64,000 bases of DNA from an uncultured Eubacteriales bacterium (GCA_934486755.1 CAKSQT010000002.1:12892-76891); one strand, 5' to 3'. Counted from the first letter of the stretch, positions 49,546-58,319 are shown. Numbers and translations are program-made. Notes: generated from the sequence alone by a model not told the origin.

Positions 49546-51641
49546 AATTTTCATCAATCAAGCCAAACAGCGCAAGGCAGTATGCCGTAAAGGCCTTAAA
49601 CGGCGGTATTTTGCCCGAAAACGGGCAGTATCAGAGCGGCGGTCTTGCGGAATGTAAAAATATGTGGTTCAAAGACGGACTTTTGCAGACCCGGCCTGGC
49701 ATTTCGGCTTCGGCTGACTCCGCAATAGTTGACAGCGGCATAACAAAGTATGATCTTGACGGTCAAATGTACTATGTTTCGGACGGCACCTTCAATATAA
49801 ACGGGAAAGAATGTAAAATTCTCTGCACGGGGGTTTGTATCGACGATTCAATATATAAAACAAATATATATTTTGTCGATACAGACGTCGGCGCCGTCTT
49901 CGGCGGATACATAATGAACGGACGAACCACATCTGATGTTTTTTTGCGCCCTGTTGAATACACGTTTTTCAAAGAAAATCGGTCCTCGGGCGACGGAATC
50001 TACGGCGTTTTTAGGCTTGAAAATATTTACGATACAAGTGAAACAGAATACAGAATATACAAATACAACCCTCCGAGCGAAGAATGGAATATCGTGTTCG
50101 GAAATATGTATACCCCTACGGTATACATAAACGGTCGGGGAAACAACTACCTTATCACCGAGGGTACGGGAGAAGCGTATACCGAGGACCCTATGGGTCT
50201 TGAATCGGTAAACGTAATGTCAAGTATGGTAAATGCGTACTATTCGTCGGACGGACGTTCGTCAACGTTCCGTCTTCCGTCAGCCGAGCTTATGAGCGGA
50301 AATCTAAGGTGCCGTATCTACCGCGAGCCGTCAAAATATACCGAATGGTCTATGGATTCGTCGAAAACGTCCTGCACCGTGAATTTTTACAATGCCGATA
50401 TTACAATGACGGTTGACAAGGTGAACGGAATTGTGAAATTTACCGACAAAGACGGCGATTACCCGATACCTATGATGGAGAACTGCCGCGCCAACAATAT
50501 AGTATTTTACGGCGTAAGCAACGACGGGTCGGGCGAGCAGGATATTGCTTCCTGCAAGAATTTTGTCATCTGCAATTCGGTTTTGTACGCTTCGGGAGGA
50601 AAAAAGTGCGGCAGGATATACACGGCGTCTACCGATAATACGCTTTATTTTCCGAAGGACTCTGTTTGCGAGGTCGGCGACAGGGACGACCCCGTGACGG
50701 CGCTTGCCGTGATGAAAGGGAAAACCGTTGCTTTTAAAAATCACGAAATATATGCGATAACGTATAGCGACCGAGGAACTTTCGATGTTATGAGCCCGTT
50801 GTCGGTCAGCGGAAAGGTGTTTAAAAAGGCGGACAAGGTAAGCGCGGAGCTTATCCGCGACGACGTCGGCTGTATGAGCCAAAAGACCGTTGTTTCCAGT
50901 GGGGGCGGACTTATATGGCTCGGCACAGACCGAAAATTCTATGCTATGAACGGTTTTTCGGCGGCGGCGGTCAAAAATTTTGAGTGTACCGTTCAGGAAA
51001 AATTAAATTCCGAGTCTGACGGAAACATCAAAAAGGCGTTTGCCGTCTGTTCGGACGGATATTATATCCTTTTTGTCGGGAACAGGGCGTTTGTATGCAA
51101 TATTTCAAAAATATTTAACAACTCGGCGGGTAAAAACGGTGTAGAATGGTATATATGGGAGTTTCCTGTCGAAATTTGTTTTCTCGGGGGCGACTGTTCT
51201 GGACAGCAAACTACGCTTATATGTGCAGACAAGGCAACCGAGACCTGCTATATTGCGGCTCTTTCGGGCAGTTTTGACGCGCGCGCGGTGACCGAAAAAG
51301 ACAAAACCTCCGCTAATTTCGGCAGGGTATCGTTGGCTGTTACCGAAATCGGCGCGGAATTCAAAACCCTGCCGTCCGATCTGTCGGAGCCAAGCTCAAA
51401 AAAGAGCATAGAACGGATAAATCTTTTTGCCTGTTCGCAAAACGCGCTGAACATAAAGATCTCGGCGGACGGTGAAACGAGGAATTTCAGATTAGACCCC
51501 AGATACACGGGCGTCCAGTCGGCGGAGTATGAGCTGAAACCGTCGGTTTGGTCCGCCGAGCGGGTGGGGCTGAGCGTGACGGGAACAGCTCCGTTTGGAA
51601 TAGGAAGCGTTTGCGTTCGCTACAAAAAGAATATTTTTTAG
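49542..51641 (+). CDS. Large propeller-like phage protein, possible tail nozzle or DNA-stabilisation protein
   Basis: This 699-residue, strand-rich protein opens with NMWFKDGLLQTRPGI and contains blade-like repeats (KGKTVAFKNHEIYAITYSDR, GGLIWLGTDRKFYAMNGFSA, DGYYILFVGNRAFVCNISK). These resemble the beta-propeller DNA-stabilisation and nozzle proteins of short-tailed phages such as P22 gp10. The GTG start overlaps the preceding stop. If so, the particle would have a short tail plug instead of a long tail. The fold is inferred from motif spacing only. Confidence 0.55.
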   Translation: MKFSSIKPNSARQYAVKALNGGILPENGQYQSGGLAECKNMWFKDGLLQTRPGISASADSAIVDSGITKYDLDGQMYYVSDGTFNINGKECKILCTGVCIDDSIYKTNIYFVDTDVGAVFGGYIMNGRTTSDVFLRPVEYTFFKENRSSGDGIYGVFRLENIYDTSETEYRIYKYNPPSEEWNIVFGNMYTPTVYINGRGNNYLITEGTGEAYTEDPMGLESVNVMSSMVNAYYSSDGRSSTFRLPSAELMSGNLRCRIYREPSKYTEWSMDSSKTSCTVNFYNADITMTVDKVNGIVKFTDKDGDYPIPMMENCRANNIVFYGVSNDGSGEQDIASCKNFVICNSVLYASGGKKCGRIYTASTDNTLYFPKDSVCEVGDRDDPVTALAVMKGKTVAFKNHEIYAITYSDRGTFDVMSPLSVSGKVFKKADKVSAELIRDDVGCMSQKTVVSSGGGLIWLGTDRKFYAMNGFSAAAVKNFECTVQEKLNSESDGNIKKAFAVCSDGYYILFVGNRAFVCNISKIFNNSAGKNGVEWYIWEFPVEICFLGGDCSGQQTTLICADKATETCYIAALSGSFDARAVTEKDKTSANFGRVSLAVTEIGAEFKTLPSDLSEPSSKKSIERINLFACSQNALNIKISADGETRNFRLDPRYTGVQSAEYELKPSVWSAERVGLSVTGTAPFGIGSVCVRYKKNIF

Positions 51642-51674
51642 TGTTACAGGTTCGAGTAAGGGACAGATGATTAT

Positions 51675-52880
51675 ATGAAAAAAATAGGAATAGTTTTAAT
51701 ATGCATTGTATTGTTGCTTTCGGGGTGCGTCGGCAGGACCGAAGACGGCAACGGTGGGGCGCGTGCGTCCTCGGCAGGTGCCGCAAGCGCGGGAATATGG
51801 CTGTCTCACAGCGAAATAAACGCAATGCTCAAAAGCGAAAAAGGAATAAAAGAGGAGTTTGCCGCGGCAATCCAAAACTGCAAGGACGCAGGAATAAAGG
51901 ATATTTACATACACGTGCGCGCGTTCTGCGATTCGATTTTCAAGTCCGATTATTTTCCGCTTAATTCCGCGGCGGCGGTCTACGATTTTGATATATTCGG
52001 ATATATGACCGAGCTATGTCACAACAACGGAATGAGGGTACACGCGTGGATAAATCCATACCGCGTATCAACCTCGACAAACGATATAAACAGTTTGAAC
52101 CCCGAGAGCCCCGCGTACAAGTGGCGCAATGATGACGACGCCGAGAACGATACCAACGTATGCACGACCGAAAAGGGGATATACTTAAATCCCGCAAGCG
52201 CCGAGGTGCGCGGGCTTATAATTGACGGGATAAGAGAGATATTGAGCAAATATCCCGTTGACGGAATACATTTTGACGATTATTTTTATCCTGTGACCGA
52301 CTCGGGGTTTGACAGCGCAAGCTACGACGGGTATCTTGAAAAATCCGAGTCGCCCATTTCGCAGGACGATTGGCGCAGAGCAAATGTAAACGCGCTTATA
52401 AGCGGCTGTTACACCGCCGTTAAATTTATAAACAAGGATATTATTTTCAGCATAAGCCCCGCGGCTTCGATTGAAAAAAACTACAACGAATACTATGCGG
52501 ACGTTTCGGCGTGGATAGAAAACGGCTGTGTGGACGCGATAATTCCGCAGTTATATTTCGGCTTTGAATATCCCGACGAAAATTTCAGGTTTGAAAATCT
52601 TTTGGCGGAATGGAAAGGCGCGGCGGACAAAAACGCCGATGTAAGTCTGATTATCGGATTGGCGCCGTATAAGATAGGAACTGAATCCGAAAAGGACTCC
52701 GCGGAATGGTGCGGAAGCGACGATATAATAGCAAGACAGGCAGAAATTTGCATATCGGACGAACGGGTAGACGGGTTTGTTCTGTTTTCATATTCATCAT
52801 TTTTCTCGCCAGCGGAGCTTAACGCGCATCAAAGGGAAAACTATTTAAAAATCATAAGAGAGGAAGTAAACGGACAGTGA
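51675..52880 (+). CDS. GHL10-like glycosidase-type lipoprotein in the phage cassette
   Basis: This 401-residue protein has a lipoprotein signal (lipobox LLLSGC, modified Cys19) and a GHL10/YngK-type TIM barrel (AGIWLSHSEIN, IYIHVRAFCDS, HAWINPYRVS, GIHFDDYFYP with paired Asp, then IIPQLYFGFEYP). Host homologs are wall-associated, cleaving peptidoglycan-related or other glycans. It sits between the propeller-like and holin genes and overlaps the next start (GTGA), so it belongs to the cassette. A lipoprotein enzyme is unusual for phages and may be an acquired gene. Confidence 0.8.
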   Translation: MKKIGIVLICIVLLLSGCVGRTEDGNGGARASSAGAASAGIWLSHSEINAMLKSEKGIKEEFAAAIQNCKDAGIKDIYIHVRAFCDSIFKSDYFPLNSAAAVYDFDIFGYMTELCHNNGMRVHAWINPYRVSTSTNDINSLNPESPAYKWRNDDDAENDTNVCTTEKGIYLNPASAEVRGLIIDGIREILSKYPVDGIHFDDYFYPVTDSGFDSASYDGYLEKSESPISQDDWRRANVNALISGCYTAVKFINKDIIFSISPAASIEKNYNEYYADVSAWIENGCVDAIIPQLYFGFEYPDENFRFENLLAEWKGAADKNADVSLIIGLAPYKIGTESEKDSAEWCGSDDIIARQAEICISDERVDGFVLFSYSSFFSPAELNAHQRENYLKIIREEVNGQ

Positions 52881-53158
52881 GCGGAACGGTAATAGTTGCC
52901 GTTATCTCATTCGCGGGAACGCTCGTAGGTACGATAGGAGGCATAATAGCCTCGGGAAAGCTGGTAAACTATCGGCTTGAACAGCTTGAAAAAAAGGTTG
53001 ACCTGCACAACAGGTCAACCGAGAAAATTCCTCTTATGGAGGAACGGCAAAGAATTTTTGAAAAAAGATTAGCGGCAGTAGAAAACGGAGGAAATATATA
53101 TGAAGGTTTCAAAAGCAACCATTGTGCGAACGGCAATGCTTGTAATTGCGATAGTTAA
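52877..53158 (+). CDS. XhlA-like small membrane protein of the lysis module
   Basis: This 93-residue protein has an N-terminal membrane segment (VIVAVISFAGTLVGTIGGII) and a coiled-coil stretch (YRLEQLEKKVDLHNRSTEKI), like haemolysin XhlA-type holin partners. The GTG start overlaps the glycosidase stop. Its last twenty or so residues overlap the holin gene in another frame. Confidence 0.7.
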   Translation: MSGTVIVAVISFAGTLVGTIGGIIASGKLVNYRLEQLEKKVDLHNRSTEKIPLMEERQRIFEKRLAAVENGGNIYEGFKSNHCANGNACNCDS

Positions 53159-53348
53159 TATCGTGCTTGAAAAGTGCGGTATAGATATAATCAAGGCAGA
53201 CGAAAACACGCTTTTAAGCGTTGTTGAAAGCTCTGCCGAGCTGCTCGCCGTGCTGGCGGCGTGGTGGTATAACAACAGTTTCAGTGAAAAAGCCCTAAAA
53301 GCGCAGAAATATCTTGAAGGTCTGAGGAGAGAAACGGCAGATGTATAA
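53100..53348 (+). CDS. Phage holin, SPP1-like
   Basis: This 82-residue protein has two hydrophobic segments (TAMLVIAIVNIVLEKCGI and LLAVLAAWWYNNSF) and a polar C-terminus with WYNNSFSEKALKAQKYL, as in SPP1-family holins. It would open the membrane to release the amidase. A GGAGGAAATATAT site precedes the ATG. It overlaps both its neighbours. Confidence 0.8.
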   Translation: MKVSKATIVRTAMLVIAIVNIVLEKCGIDIIKADENTLLSVVESSAELLAVLAAWWYNNSFSEKALKAQKYLEGLRRETADV

Positions 53349-54060
53349 AATAGCGCTTAACGCGGGTCACGGTATAGGCACGTCGGGCAAGCGATGCCTT
53401 AAATCAATTGACCCGAACGAAACAAGGGAATGGTCGCTTAACAGCCGTATATGCACAAAAGTGCAGGAGATTTTAAGCGGATATGAAGGCTTTGCGCTTA
53501 TACGTACCGACGATGTGAGCGGAAAAACGGACATACCTATCTCAAAACGCGCGGCGGCGGCAAACTCGTTCGGCGCGGACGTCTATGTCTCGGTTCATCA
53601 CAACGCGGGAATTAAAGGCGGTTCAGGCGGCGGAATAATGGCTTTTACCTATCTGAAAGTGGATAAGAAAACAGAAAGCATACAAAAAACGCTATATGAA
53701 AAGCTGATTTTAAAAACGGGTCTTAAAGGAAACAGAGCCGCACCGCTTGCAAAGGCGGATTTTGGGGAATGCAGGCAGACAAAAATGCCCGCGGTGCTGC
53801 TTGAATGCGGGTTTATGGACAGCATAACCGACACCCCCGTTATTCTGACGGAGGATTTTGCGAGCAGAGCGGCTTCGGCAATAGCCGAATCGCTTGTTGA
53901 AATCGGCGGTCTTACGCGAAAAAACGAACAGCCTGCCGAAAAACCTAAGTCAGACGGCAGACTGTATTATGTTCAGGCGGGTGCATACTCGGTTAGAGAA
54001 AACGCCGAAAAAGCGGTAAATGCTCTTAAAGCGGCAGGTTTCAGCGCGGTTATCAAGTAG
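53341..54060 (+). CDS. N-acetylmuramoyl-L-alanine amidase with a half-length SPOR motif (endolysin)
   Basis: This 239-residue Amidase_3 enzyme cuts the bond between muramic acid and L-alanine. The zinc ligands are visible as His10 (NAGHG), Glu30 and His86 (VSVHHN), and the catalytic Glu154 lies in LLECGF. The end has about 30 residues of a SPOR repeat (YVQAGAYSVRENAEKAVNAL) before the stop, half the usual length. It starts eight bases inside the holin gene. The stop touches the convergent ATPase gene. Confidence 0.9.
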   Translation: MYKIALNAGHGIGTSGKRCLKSIDPNETREWSLNSRICTKVQEILSGYEGFALIRTDDVSGKTDIPISKRAAAANSFGADVYVSVHHNAGIKGGSGGGIMAFTYLKVDKKTESIQKTLYEKLILKTGLKGNRAAPLAKADFGECRQTKMPAVLLECGFMDSITDTPVILTEDFASRAASAIAESLVEIGGLTRKNEQPAEKPKSDGRLYYVQAGAYSVRENAEKAVNALKAAGFSAVIK

Positions 54061-55911
54061 TTATTTCGGCTGTTTCATAGCTCTTGTCGAGTTGAGAATT
54101 GCCACTACCAGAACGCCGACGTCGGCAAAGGACGCCGCCCACATATTTGTTAGTCCGAGAGCGGAAAGCGCAAGCACCGCAAATTTTACGGCGAGCGAGA
54201 ATATAATATTCTGCCACACAATGCCGTTTGTTTTCTCGGATATTTTAACGGCGAGCGGTATTTTGGAGAGCTTGTCGTCCATTATAACCATATCGGCGGC
54301 TTCAATCGCGGCGTCCGAGCCGAGAGACCCCATTGCTATGCCTATATCGGCACGGGCAAGCACGGGAGCATCGTTAATTCCGTCACCTACAAAGGCGGTC
54401 TTTTCGGTGCTTTTTTCTTTGTTTATAATTTCTTCAAGGTGGGTTACCTTATCGGCAGGCAGGAGAGAGGCATAGTATTTATCAACCCCGATTTCCTCAG
54501 CCGCCTGTTTTGCGGCGGTTTCAAGGTCGCCTGTGAGCATAACGGTCTTAACGCCGTGTGCCTTTAACGCCTCGACGGCATTTTTGCTGTCGGGCTTTAT
54601 TTTATCGGAAATTACTATGTGACCCGCGTACCGTCCGTCAACAGCCACGTGGACTATTGTGCCTACCCTGTGGCAGTTTCGGTATTCAACATTATCCTTT
54701 TTCATCAGCTTGTCGTTGCCGACGGCAATATGCTTTCCGCCGATAACCGCCTTAACGCCGTGACCCGCAATTTCCTCTACATCGGTTACATCCGAGGGGT
54801 CTATCTGTTTTTTGCAGGCGGATCTTATCGAGCGTGAAATCGGGTGGTCGGAGTAGCTTTCCGCCGCCGCCGCAAGGTAAATAAGCTCTTCGCTGTCTGT
54901 TTCGTTCGGGTGAACGGCCGTTACAAAGAAACTGCCGACTGTCAGCGTACCCGTTTTATCGAATACTACTGTTTTTACCTTTGAAATGTTTTCAAGCGCG
55001 CCCGCGCCCTTTATAAGGATACCCTTTTTGGAGGCTCCGCCTATTCCGCTGAAATATGACAGAGGTATTGAAACAACAAGCGCGCAGGGGCAGGAAACAA
55101 CAAGGAACATCAGCGCGCGGTAGAACCACTGGGTAAAGTTGCCGACGATAAGCGACGGAATAACGCACAGCAAGACCGCAAGTATAACGACCGTCGGCGT
55201 ATACCAATGCGCAAAGCGTTTGATAAAGCTCTCGGGCTTAGCTTTGCTTTCGGCTGAGCTTTCAACAAGTTTAAGTATTTTTGCGGCGGTTGATTCGGCG
55301 TAAACATCGGTTACGCTTACGCGCAGAACGCCGCTTATGTTCACACAGCCGCTTATTACTTTGTCGCCTGCGGCAACATCCGTCGGCAGTGATTCACCCG
55401 TGAGGGCGGTGGTGTTTATCGATGAAACACCCTCCTCGACTATGCCGTCAAGCGGTATTTTTTCACCTGGCTTTACAACGATTATATCGCCCTGCTTTAC
55501 TTCTTCGGGCGATACCGTTATGATTCCGTTTTCGGTTTCAAGGTTTGCGCTGTCGGGGCGTATGTCCATAAGCGCGGTGATTGATTTCTTACTGCGGTCG
55601 GTCGCGATATGCTCAAACAGCTCGCCTATTGAGAAAAACAGCATAACGAACACCGCCTCGGGGTATTCGCCGACGGCAAACGCGCCTATCGTCGCCACGC
55701 ACATTAAGAAACATTCGTCAAAAATTTCACCGTGAACTATGTTCTCGCCTGCCTCCAAAAGTACTTCACCGCCGACTATGAGGTACGGAACGACAAACAT
55801 AAGCAGTTCAACCCACCACGGGAACGAAAACAGCTTTGTTACCAACATAAACGCCGCAAGCAGCACGCCGCTTACTATTATTTTTATAAGGTCTTCTTTG
55901 TGTTCTTTCAT
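54061..55911 (-). CDS. Heavy-metal P1B-type ATPase (Zn/Cd/Pb exporter-like)
   Basis: This 616-residue pump has the metal-site CPC motif (VVSCPCALVVS), the phosphorylation site DKTGTLT, the TGD-type motif (MLTGDLE) and GDGINDAPV. The last membrane pair carries a Lys and an Asp (VKFAVL...SFADVG), as in Zn/Cd ATPases. The usual N-terminal HMA metal-binding domain is missing. It follows the ArsR gene by ten bases, so expression probably responds to Zn or Cd. Confidence 0.93.
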   Translation of the reverse strand: MKEHKEDLIKIIVSGVLLAAFMLVTKLFSFPWWVELLMFVVPYLIVGGEVLLEAGENIVHGEIFDECFLMCVATIGAFAVGEYPEAVFVMLFFSIGELFEHIATDRSKKSITALMDIRPDSANLETENGIITVSPEEVKQGDIIVVKPGEKIPLDGIVEEGVSSINTTALTGESLPTDVAAGDKVISGCVNISGVLRVSVTDVYAESTAAKILKLVESSAESKAKPESFIKRFAHWYTPTVVILAVLLCVIPSLIVGNFTQWFYRALMFLVVSCPCALVVSIPLSYFSGIGGASKKGILIKGAGALENISKVKTVVFDKTGTLTVGSFFVTAVHPNETDSEELIYLAAAAESYSDHPISRSIRSACKKQIDPSDVTDVEEIAGHGVKAVIGGKHIAVGNDKLMKKDNVEYRNCHRVGTIVHVAVDGRYAGHIVISDKIKPDSKNAVEALKAHGVKTVMLTGDLETAAKQAAEEIGVDKYYASLLPADKVTHLEEIINKEKSTEKTAFVGDGINDAPVLARADIGIAMGSLGSDAAIEAADMVIMDDKLSKIPLAVKISEKTNGIVWQNIIFSLAVKFAVLALSALGLTNMWAASFADVGVLVVAILNSTRAMKQPK

Positions 55912-55921
55912 AATTATCCCC

Positions 55922-56290
55922 TTATTCCGTAACGTGTTCTATTCCCTGACCGATTATGGTTTTCACGTGGTCGTCCGCAAGGGAATAATAACTTGTTTTG
56001 CCTTCTTTTCTGTATTTCACAAGACCCGCGTTTTTAAGCACCCTGAGCTGATGGGAAATTGCCGAAAGCGTCATATTAAGCACCGCGGCAATATCGCAAA
56101 CGCAGACCTCTTTTTCAAACAGCACATACAAAATACGTATCCGCGTGCTGTCCCCGAATACCTTGTAAAGCTCCGCCAGATCGTAAAGCACATCAATAGG
56201 CGGCATTTCGTTGCTCACAAAATCAACCGCGTCGGTATGTACCTCCTCGTTCTCGCAAAGAATTTCATTATTTTCATTCTTCTCAGCCAC
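55922..56290 (-). CDS. ArsR/SmtB-family metal-responsive repressor
   Basis: This 122-residue winged-helix repressor has the recognition region NMTLSAISHQLRVLKNAGL. Two metal sites are visible: a CVCD pair in alpha-3 (Cys63, Cys65) with an N-terminal Cys and His, and the alpha-5 zinc pattern Asp106-x-His108-x10-His119-x2-Glu122. Zn, Cd or Pb would release it from DNA. It begins the operon with the ATPase, and a perfect palindrome lies at its promoter. Confidence 0.93.
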   Translation of the reverse strand: MAEKNENNEILCENEEVHTDAVDFVSNEMPPIDVLYDLAELYKVFGDSTRIRILYVLFEKEVCVCDIAAVLNMTLSAISHQLRVLKNAGLVKYRKEGKTSYYSLADDHVKTIIGQGIEHVTE

Positions 56291-56308
56291 TATAACATCT
56301 CCTTATTG

Positions 56309-56363
56309 AACACTTGAATTATTGTTCAAGTGTTATTATAAAATAAGATTCCCCGTTTGTCAA
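56309..56363 (-). promoter_or_regulatory. ArsR-operon promoter and operator
   Basis: On the minus strand TTGACA (56363-56358), 17 bases, TATAAT (56340-56335) form a consensus promoter. Immediately downstream AACACTTGAA-N6-TTCAAGTGTT (56309-56334) is a perfect 10-bp-arm palindrome over the transcription start, the expected site for the ArsR/SmtB repressor. Confidence 0.9.
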
Positions 56364-56462
56364 GGGGATATATTCCATAAAAATTGCTGTTTTTTGAAAA
56401 AATTACTTACATCAAAATTTTTCAGGTGGTAAAATATAACTATATTAAAGGGGGAAATTGAA

Positions 56463-56960
56463 TTGTTCAGCATTGGGGAAAGGGTAGTCTACGGAAAAAC
56501 GGGCGTGTGCGAAATAGTTGATATTTGTGAAATACAAAGTCCGAGAGGTGTCGGAAAACAGCCGTATTACAAACTGCGCCCTATTTCGGAGCGAAACAGC
56601 ACGGTATATGCTCCTATAAACAGCGACAAGGTTTTTATACGGAAAGTTATGAGTAAAGAACAGGCTCTGCACCTTATATCTCTTATATCTTCAATGCAGT
56701 CGCACGATTTTTCGGGAATGTCGCAGACGGAGGTGCGCGGGTATTACACGGATAAACTTAATTCGCACAATATCCTTGATTTGATAGAAATAGCGGTTTC
56801 CGTTTATTCAAAAAATAAAAATGACCGCAGAAAAATGGGAACAGTTGATATGAAATATAAAAATGAGGCGGAAACACTGCTCCACGGCGAGCTTGCCGAG
56901 GCGCTCGGAATACCCGAAGACGAAGTTCCGAATTTCATTGCTGAAAGTATCAATAAATAA
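56463..56960 (+). CDS. CarD-family transcriptional regulator
   Basis: This 165-residue protein has an N-terminal CarD/TRCF RNA-polymerase-interacting domain (FSIGERVVYGKTGVCEIVDI to about 60) and a helical C-terminus. CarD-type proteins bind RNA polymerase beta and tune promoter opening. The start is the TTG at 56463, with AAGGGGG eight bases before it. It stands alone and ends in a strong terminator. Confidence 0.88.
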   Translation: MFSIGERVVYGKTGVCEIVDICEIQSPRGVGKQPYYKLRPISERNSTVYAPINSDKVFIRKVMSKEQALHLISLISSMQSHDFSGMSQTEVRGYYTDKLNSHNILDLIEIAVSVYSKNKNDRRKMGTVDMKYKNEAETLLHGELAEALGIPEDEVPNFIAESINK

Positions 56961-56963
56961 AAC

Positions 56964-56996
56964 GGCTGTCCGCAATCAGGCGGACAGCCTTGTTTT
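56964..56996. terminator. Intrinsic terminator between carD-like gene and rhaA
   Basis: GGCTGTCCGC (56964-56973) pairs with GCGGACAGCC (56980-56989) around AATCAG, followed by TTGTTTT. Confidence 0.88.
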
Positions 56997-57006
56997 AATG
57001 GGAGTG

Positions 57007-58254
57007 TTATCTCTTTGATAACACTTCTTTTTCGTATTCTTTTACTTCCCTAAACCAATCGTTGCTTGATACGCCGCAGCGGGAGCAGTACTCGTCCCAA
57101 ACATCGCCGAACGGCAATGTTTTAACCTCCTCCTGCATTACAAGCAGCTCGGTAAAGCGCGATTCGTCTTGAAGCTGTTTTAATTTTTCGTTTGGTAAGA
57201 GAAGCGCGTTTAAAAGCGCCTTTTGCCAACTCCTGAAACCTACCGTCCAAGCGGCAATGCGGTTTATGCTTGCGTCGAAATAGTCAAGCGCCATATATAC
57301 GCGGTCGATTGCACCGTTTCGGACTATCTCCTTTGCGATTTCCTTTGTTTCGTCGTCAAAGGTCAGCACGTGGTCGGAATCCCAACGCACGCCCCTTGTT
57401 ATATGAAGGGCAATTTCGGGGAAGAAGCAGAGCAGAGCGGATATTTTGTCGGACACAACTTCGGTTGGGTGGTAGTGTCCGTTGTCCATCAGCGGCAGGC
57501 AACCGTCGTGCGTTGCCGCAAAGGACAGCGCAAATTCGGCGGAGCCTGATGTATACGATTCCACTCCTATTCCGAAAACCTTTGATTCTATGCAGGGTTT
57601 TACAAGGCTTTTGTCAAACGGCTCGGAAAGTATCTGCTCGATTGAGTCCTTGTATCTCATACGCGGTCCCATACGGTCGCTCGGAACATCCTTAAAGCCG
57701 TCGCCCGTCCAGATATTCATAACGCAGGGTATGCCTGTCTGCTCGGCAAAATATTGAGATATACGTATGCACGCTTTGCCGTGTTCAATCCAGAAACGGC
57801 GCACTTCTTCGTCGGGTGAAGAAAGCGTGAGTCCGTTTTTAACCATCGGGTGCGAGAAAAATGTAGGGTTAAAGTCGATACCCATACCGTTCTTCTTTGC
57901 AAAATCTACCCATTTTTTGAAATGATGCGGTTCAAGTGCGTTGCGGTCGGCAAATTCGCCGTTTTCAAATATCGCATAGCAGGCGTGAACATTCAGCTTT
58001 TTCTTACCCGGACAAAGCGACATAGCCTTTTCCATATCGCACAGCAGCTGTTCGGGGGTGGTTGCTCTGCCTAAGTAGTTTCCCGTTGTTTGTATGCCGC
58101 CCGTAAGGGGTCCGTCGTGGTCAAAGCCGATAACGTCGTCGCCCTGCCAACAATGCAAAGAAACGGGAATGTTTTTAAGCGTTTCAATCGCTTTTTCGGT
58201 GTCAACACCGAGCTTTATGTATATCTGTTTTGCTTCTTCATATCTTGAACCCAT
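57007..58254 (-). CDS. rhaA: L-rhamnose isomerase
   Basis: This 415-residue TIM-barrel enzyme converts L-rhamnose to L-rhamnulose. The family landmarks are VSLHCWQGDDVIGFD near 32, GGIQTTGNYLGR, and the metal-ligand regions MNIWTGDGFKD and HYHPTEVVSDKISALL. No rhamnulokinase, aldolase or RhaR/S regulator is in the window. It is divergent from the GH63-like hydrolase, suggesting both serve use of dietary or plant sugars. Confidence 0.93.
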   Translation of the reverse strand: MGSRYEEAKQIYIKLGVDTEKAIETLKNIPVSLHCWQGDDVIGFDHDGPLTGGIQTTGNYLGRATTPEQLLCDMEKAMSLCPGKKKLNVHACYAIFENGEFADRNALEPHHFKKWVDFAKKNGMGIDFNPTFFSHPMVKNGLTLSSPDEEVRRFWIEHGKACIRISQYFAEQTGIPCVMNIWTGDGFKDVPSDRMGPRMRYKDSIEQILSEPFDKSLVKPCIESKVFGIGVESYTSGSAEFALSFAATHDGCLPLMDNGHYHPTEVVSDKISALLCFFPEIALHITRGVRWDSDHVLTFDDETKEIAKEIVRNGAIDRVYMALDYFDASINRIAAWTVGFRSWQKALLNALLLPNEKLKQLQDESRFTELLVMQEEVKTLPFGDVWDEYCSRCGVSSNDWFREVKEYEKEVLSKR

Positions 58255-58290
58255 TTATAAACCCGCCTTTTTACTGATTTTATATTATAT

Positions 58291-58319
58291 ATTATAATGT
58301 GGCGGATTTTACTATACAA
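58291..58319 (-). promoter_or_regulatory. Promoter of rhaA
   Basis: On the minus strand TTGTAT (58319-58314) and TATAAT (58296-58291) are 17 bases apart, about 37 bases before the start codon. Confidence 0.75.

Larger units (their letters stand above)
43879..54060 (+). mobile_element. Compact phage-derived structural and lysis cassette
   Basis: Twelve genes on one strand, mostly with 4- to 8-base overlaps, encode DNA packaging, capsid, portal, connector-like and propeller-like proteins, a glycosidase-like lipoprotein, holins and an amidase. No integrase, repressor, replication, tape-measure, baseplate or tail-fibre gene is present. Codon and base composition look like the surrounding genome. 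The last stop (54060) directly abuts the convergent metal-ATPase stop (54061), leaving no room for an attachment site on that side. Confidence 0.8.
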
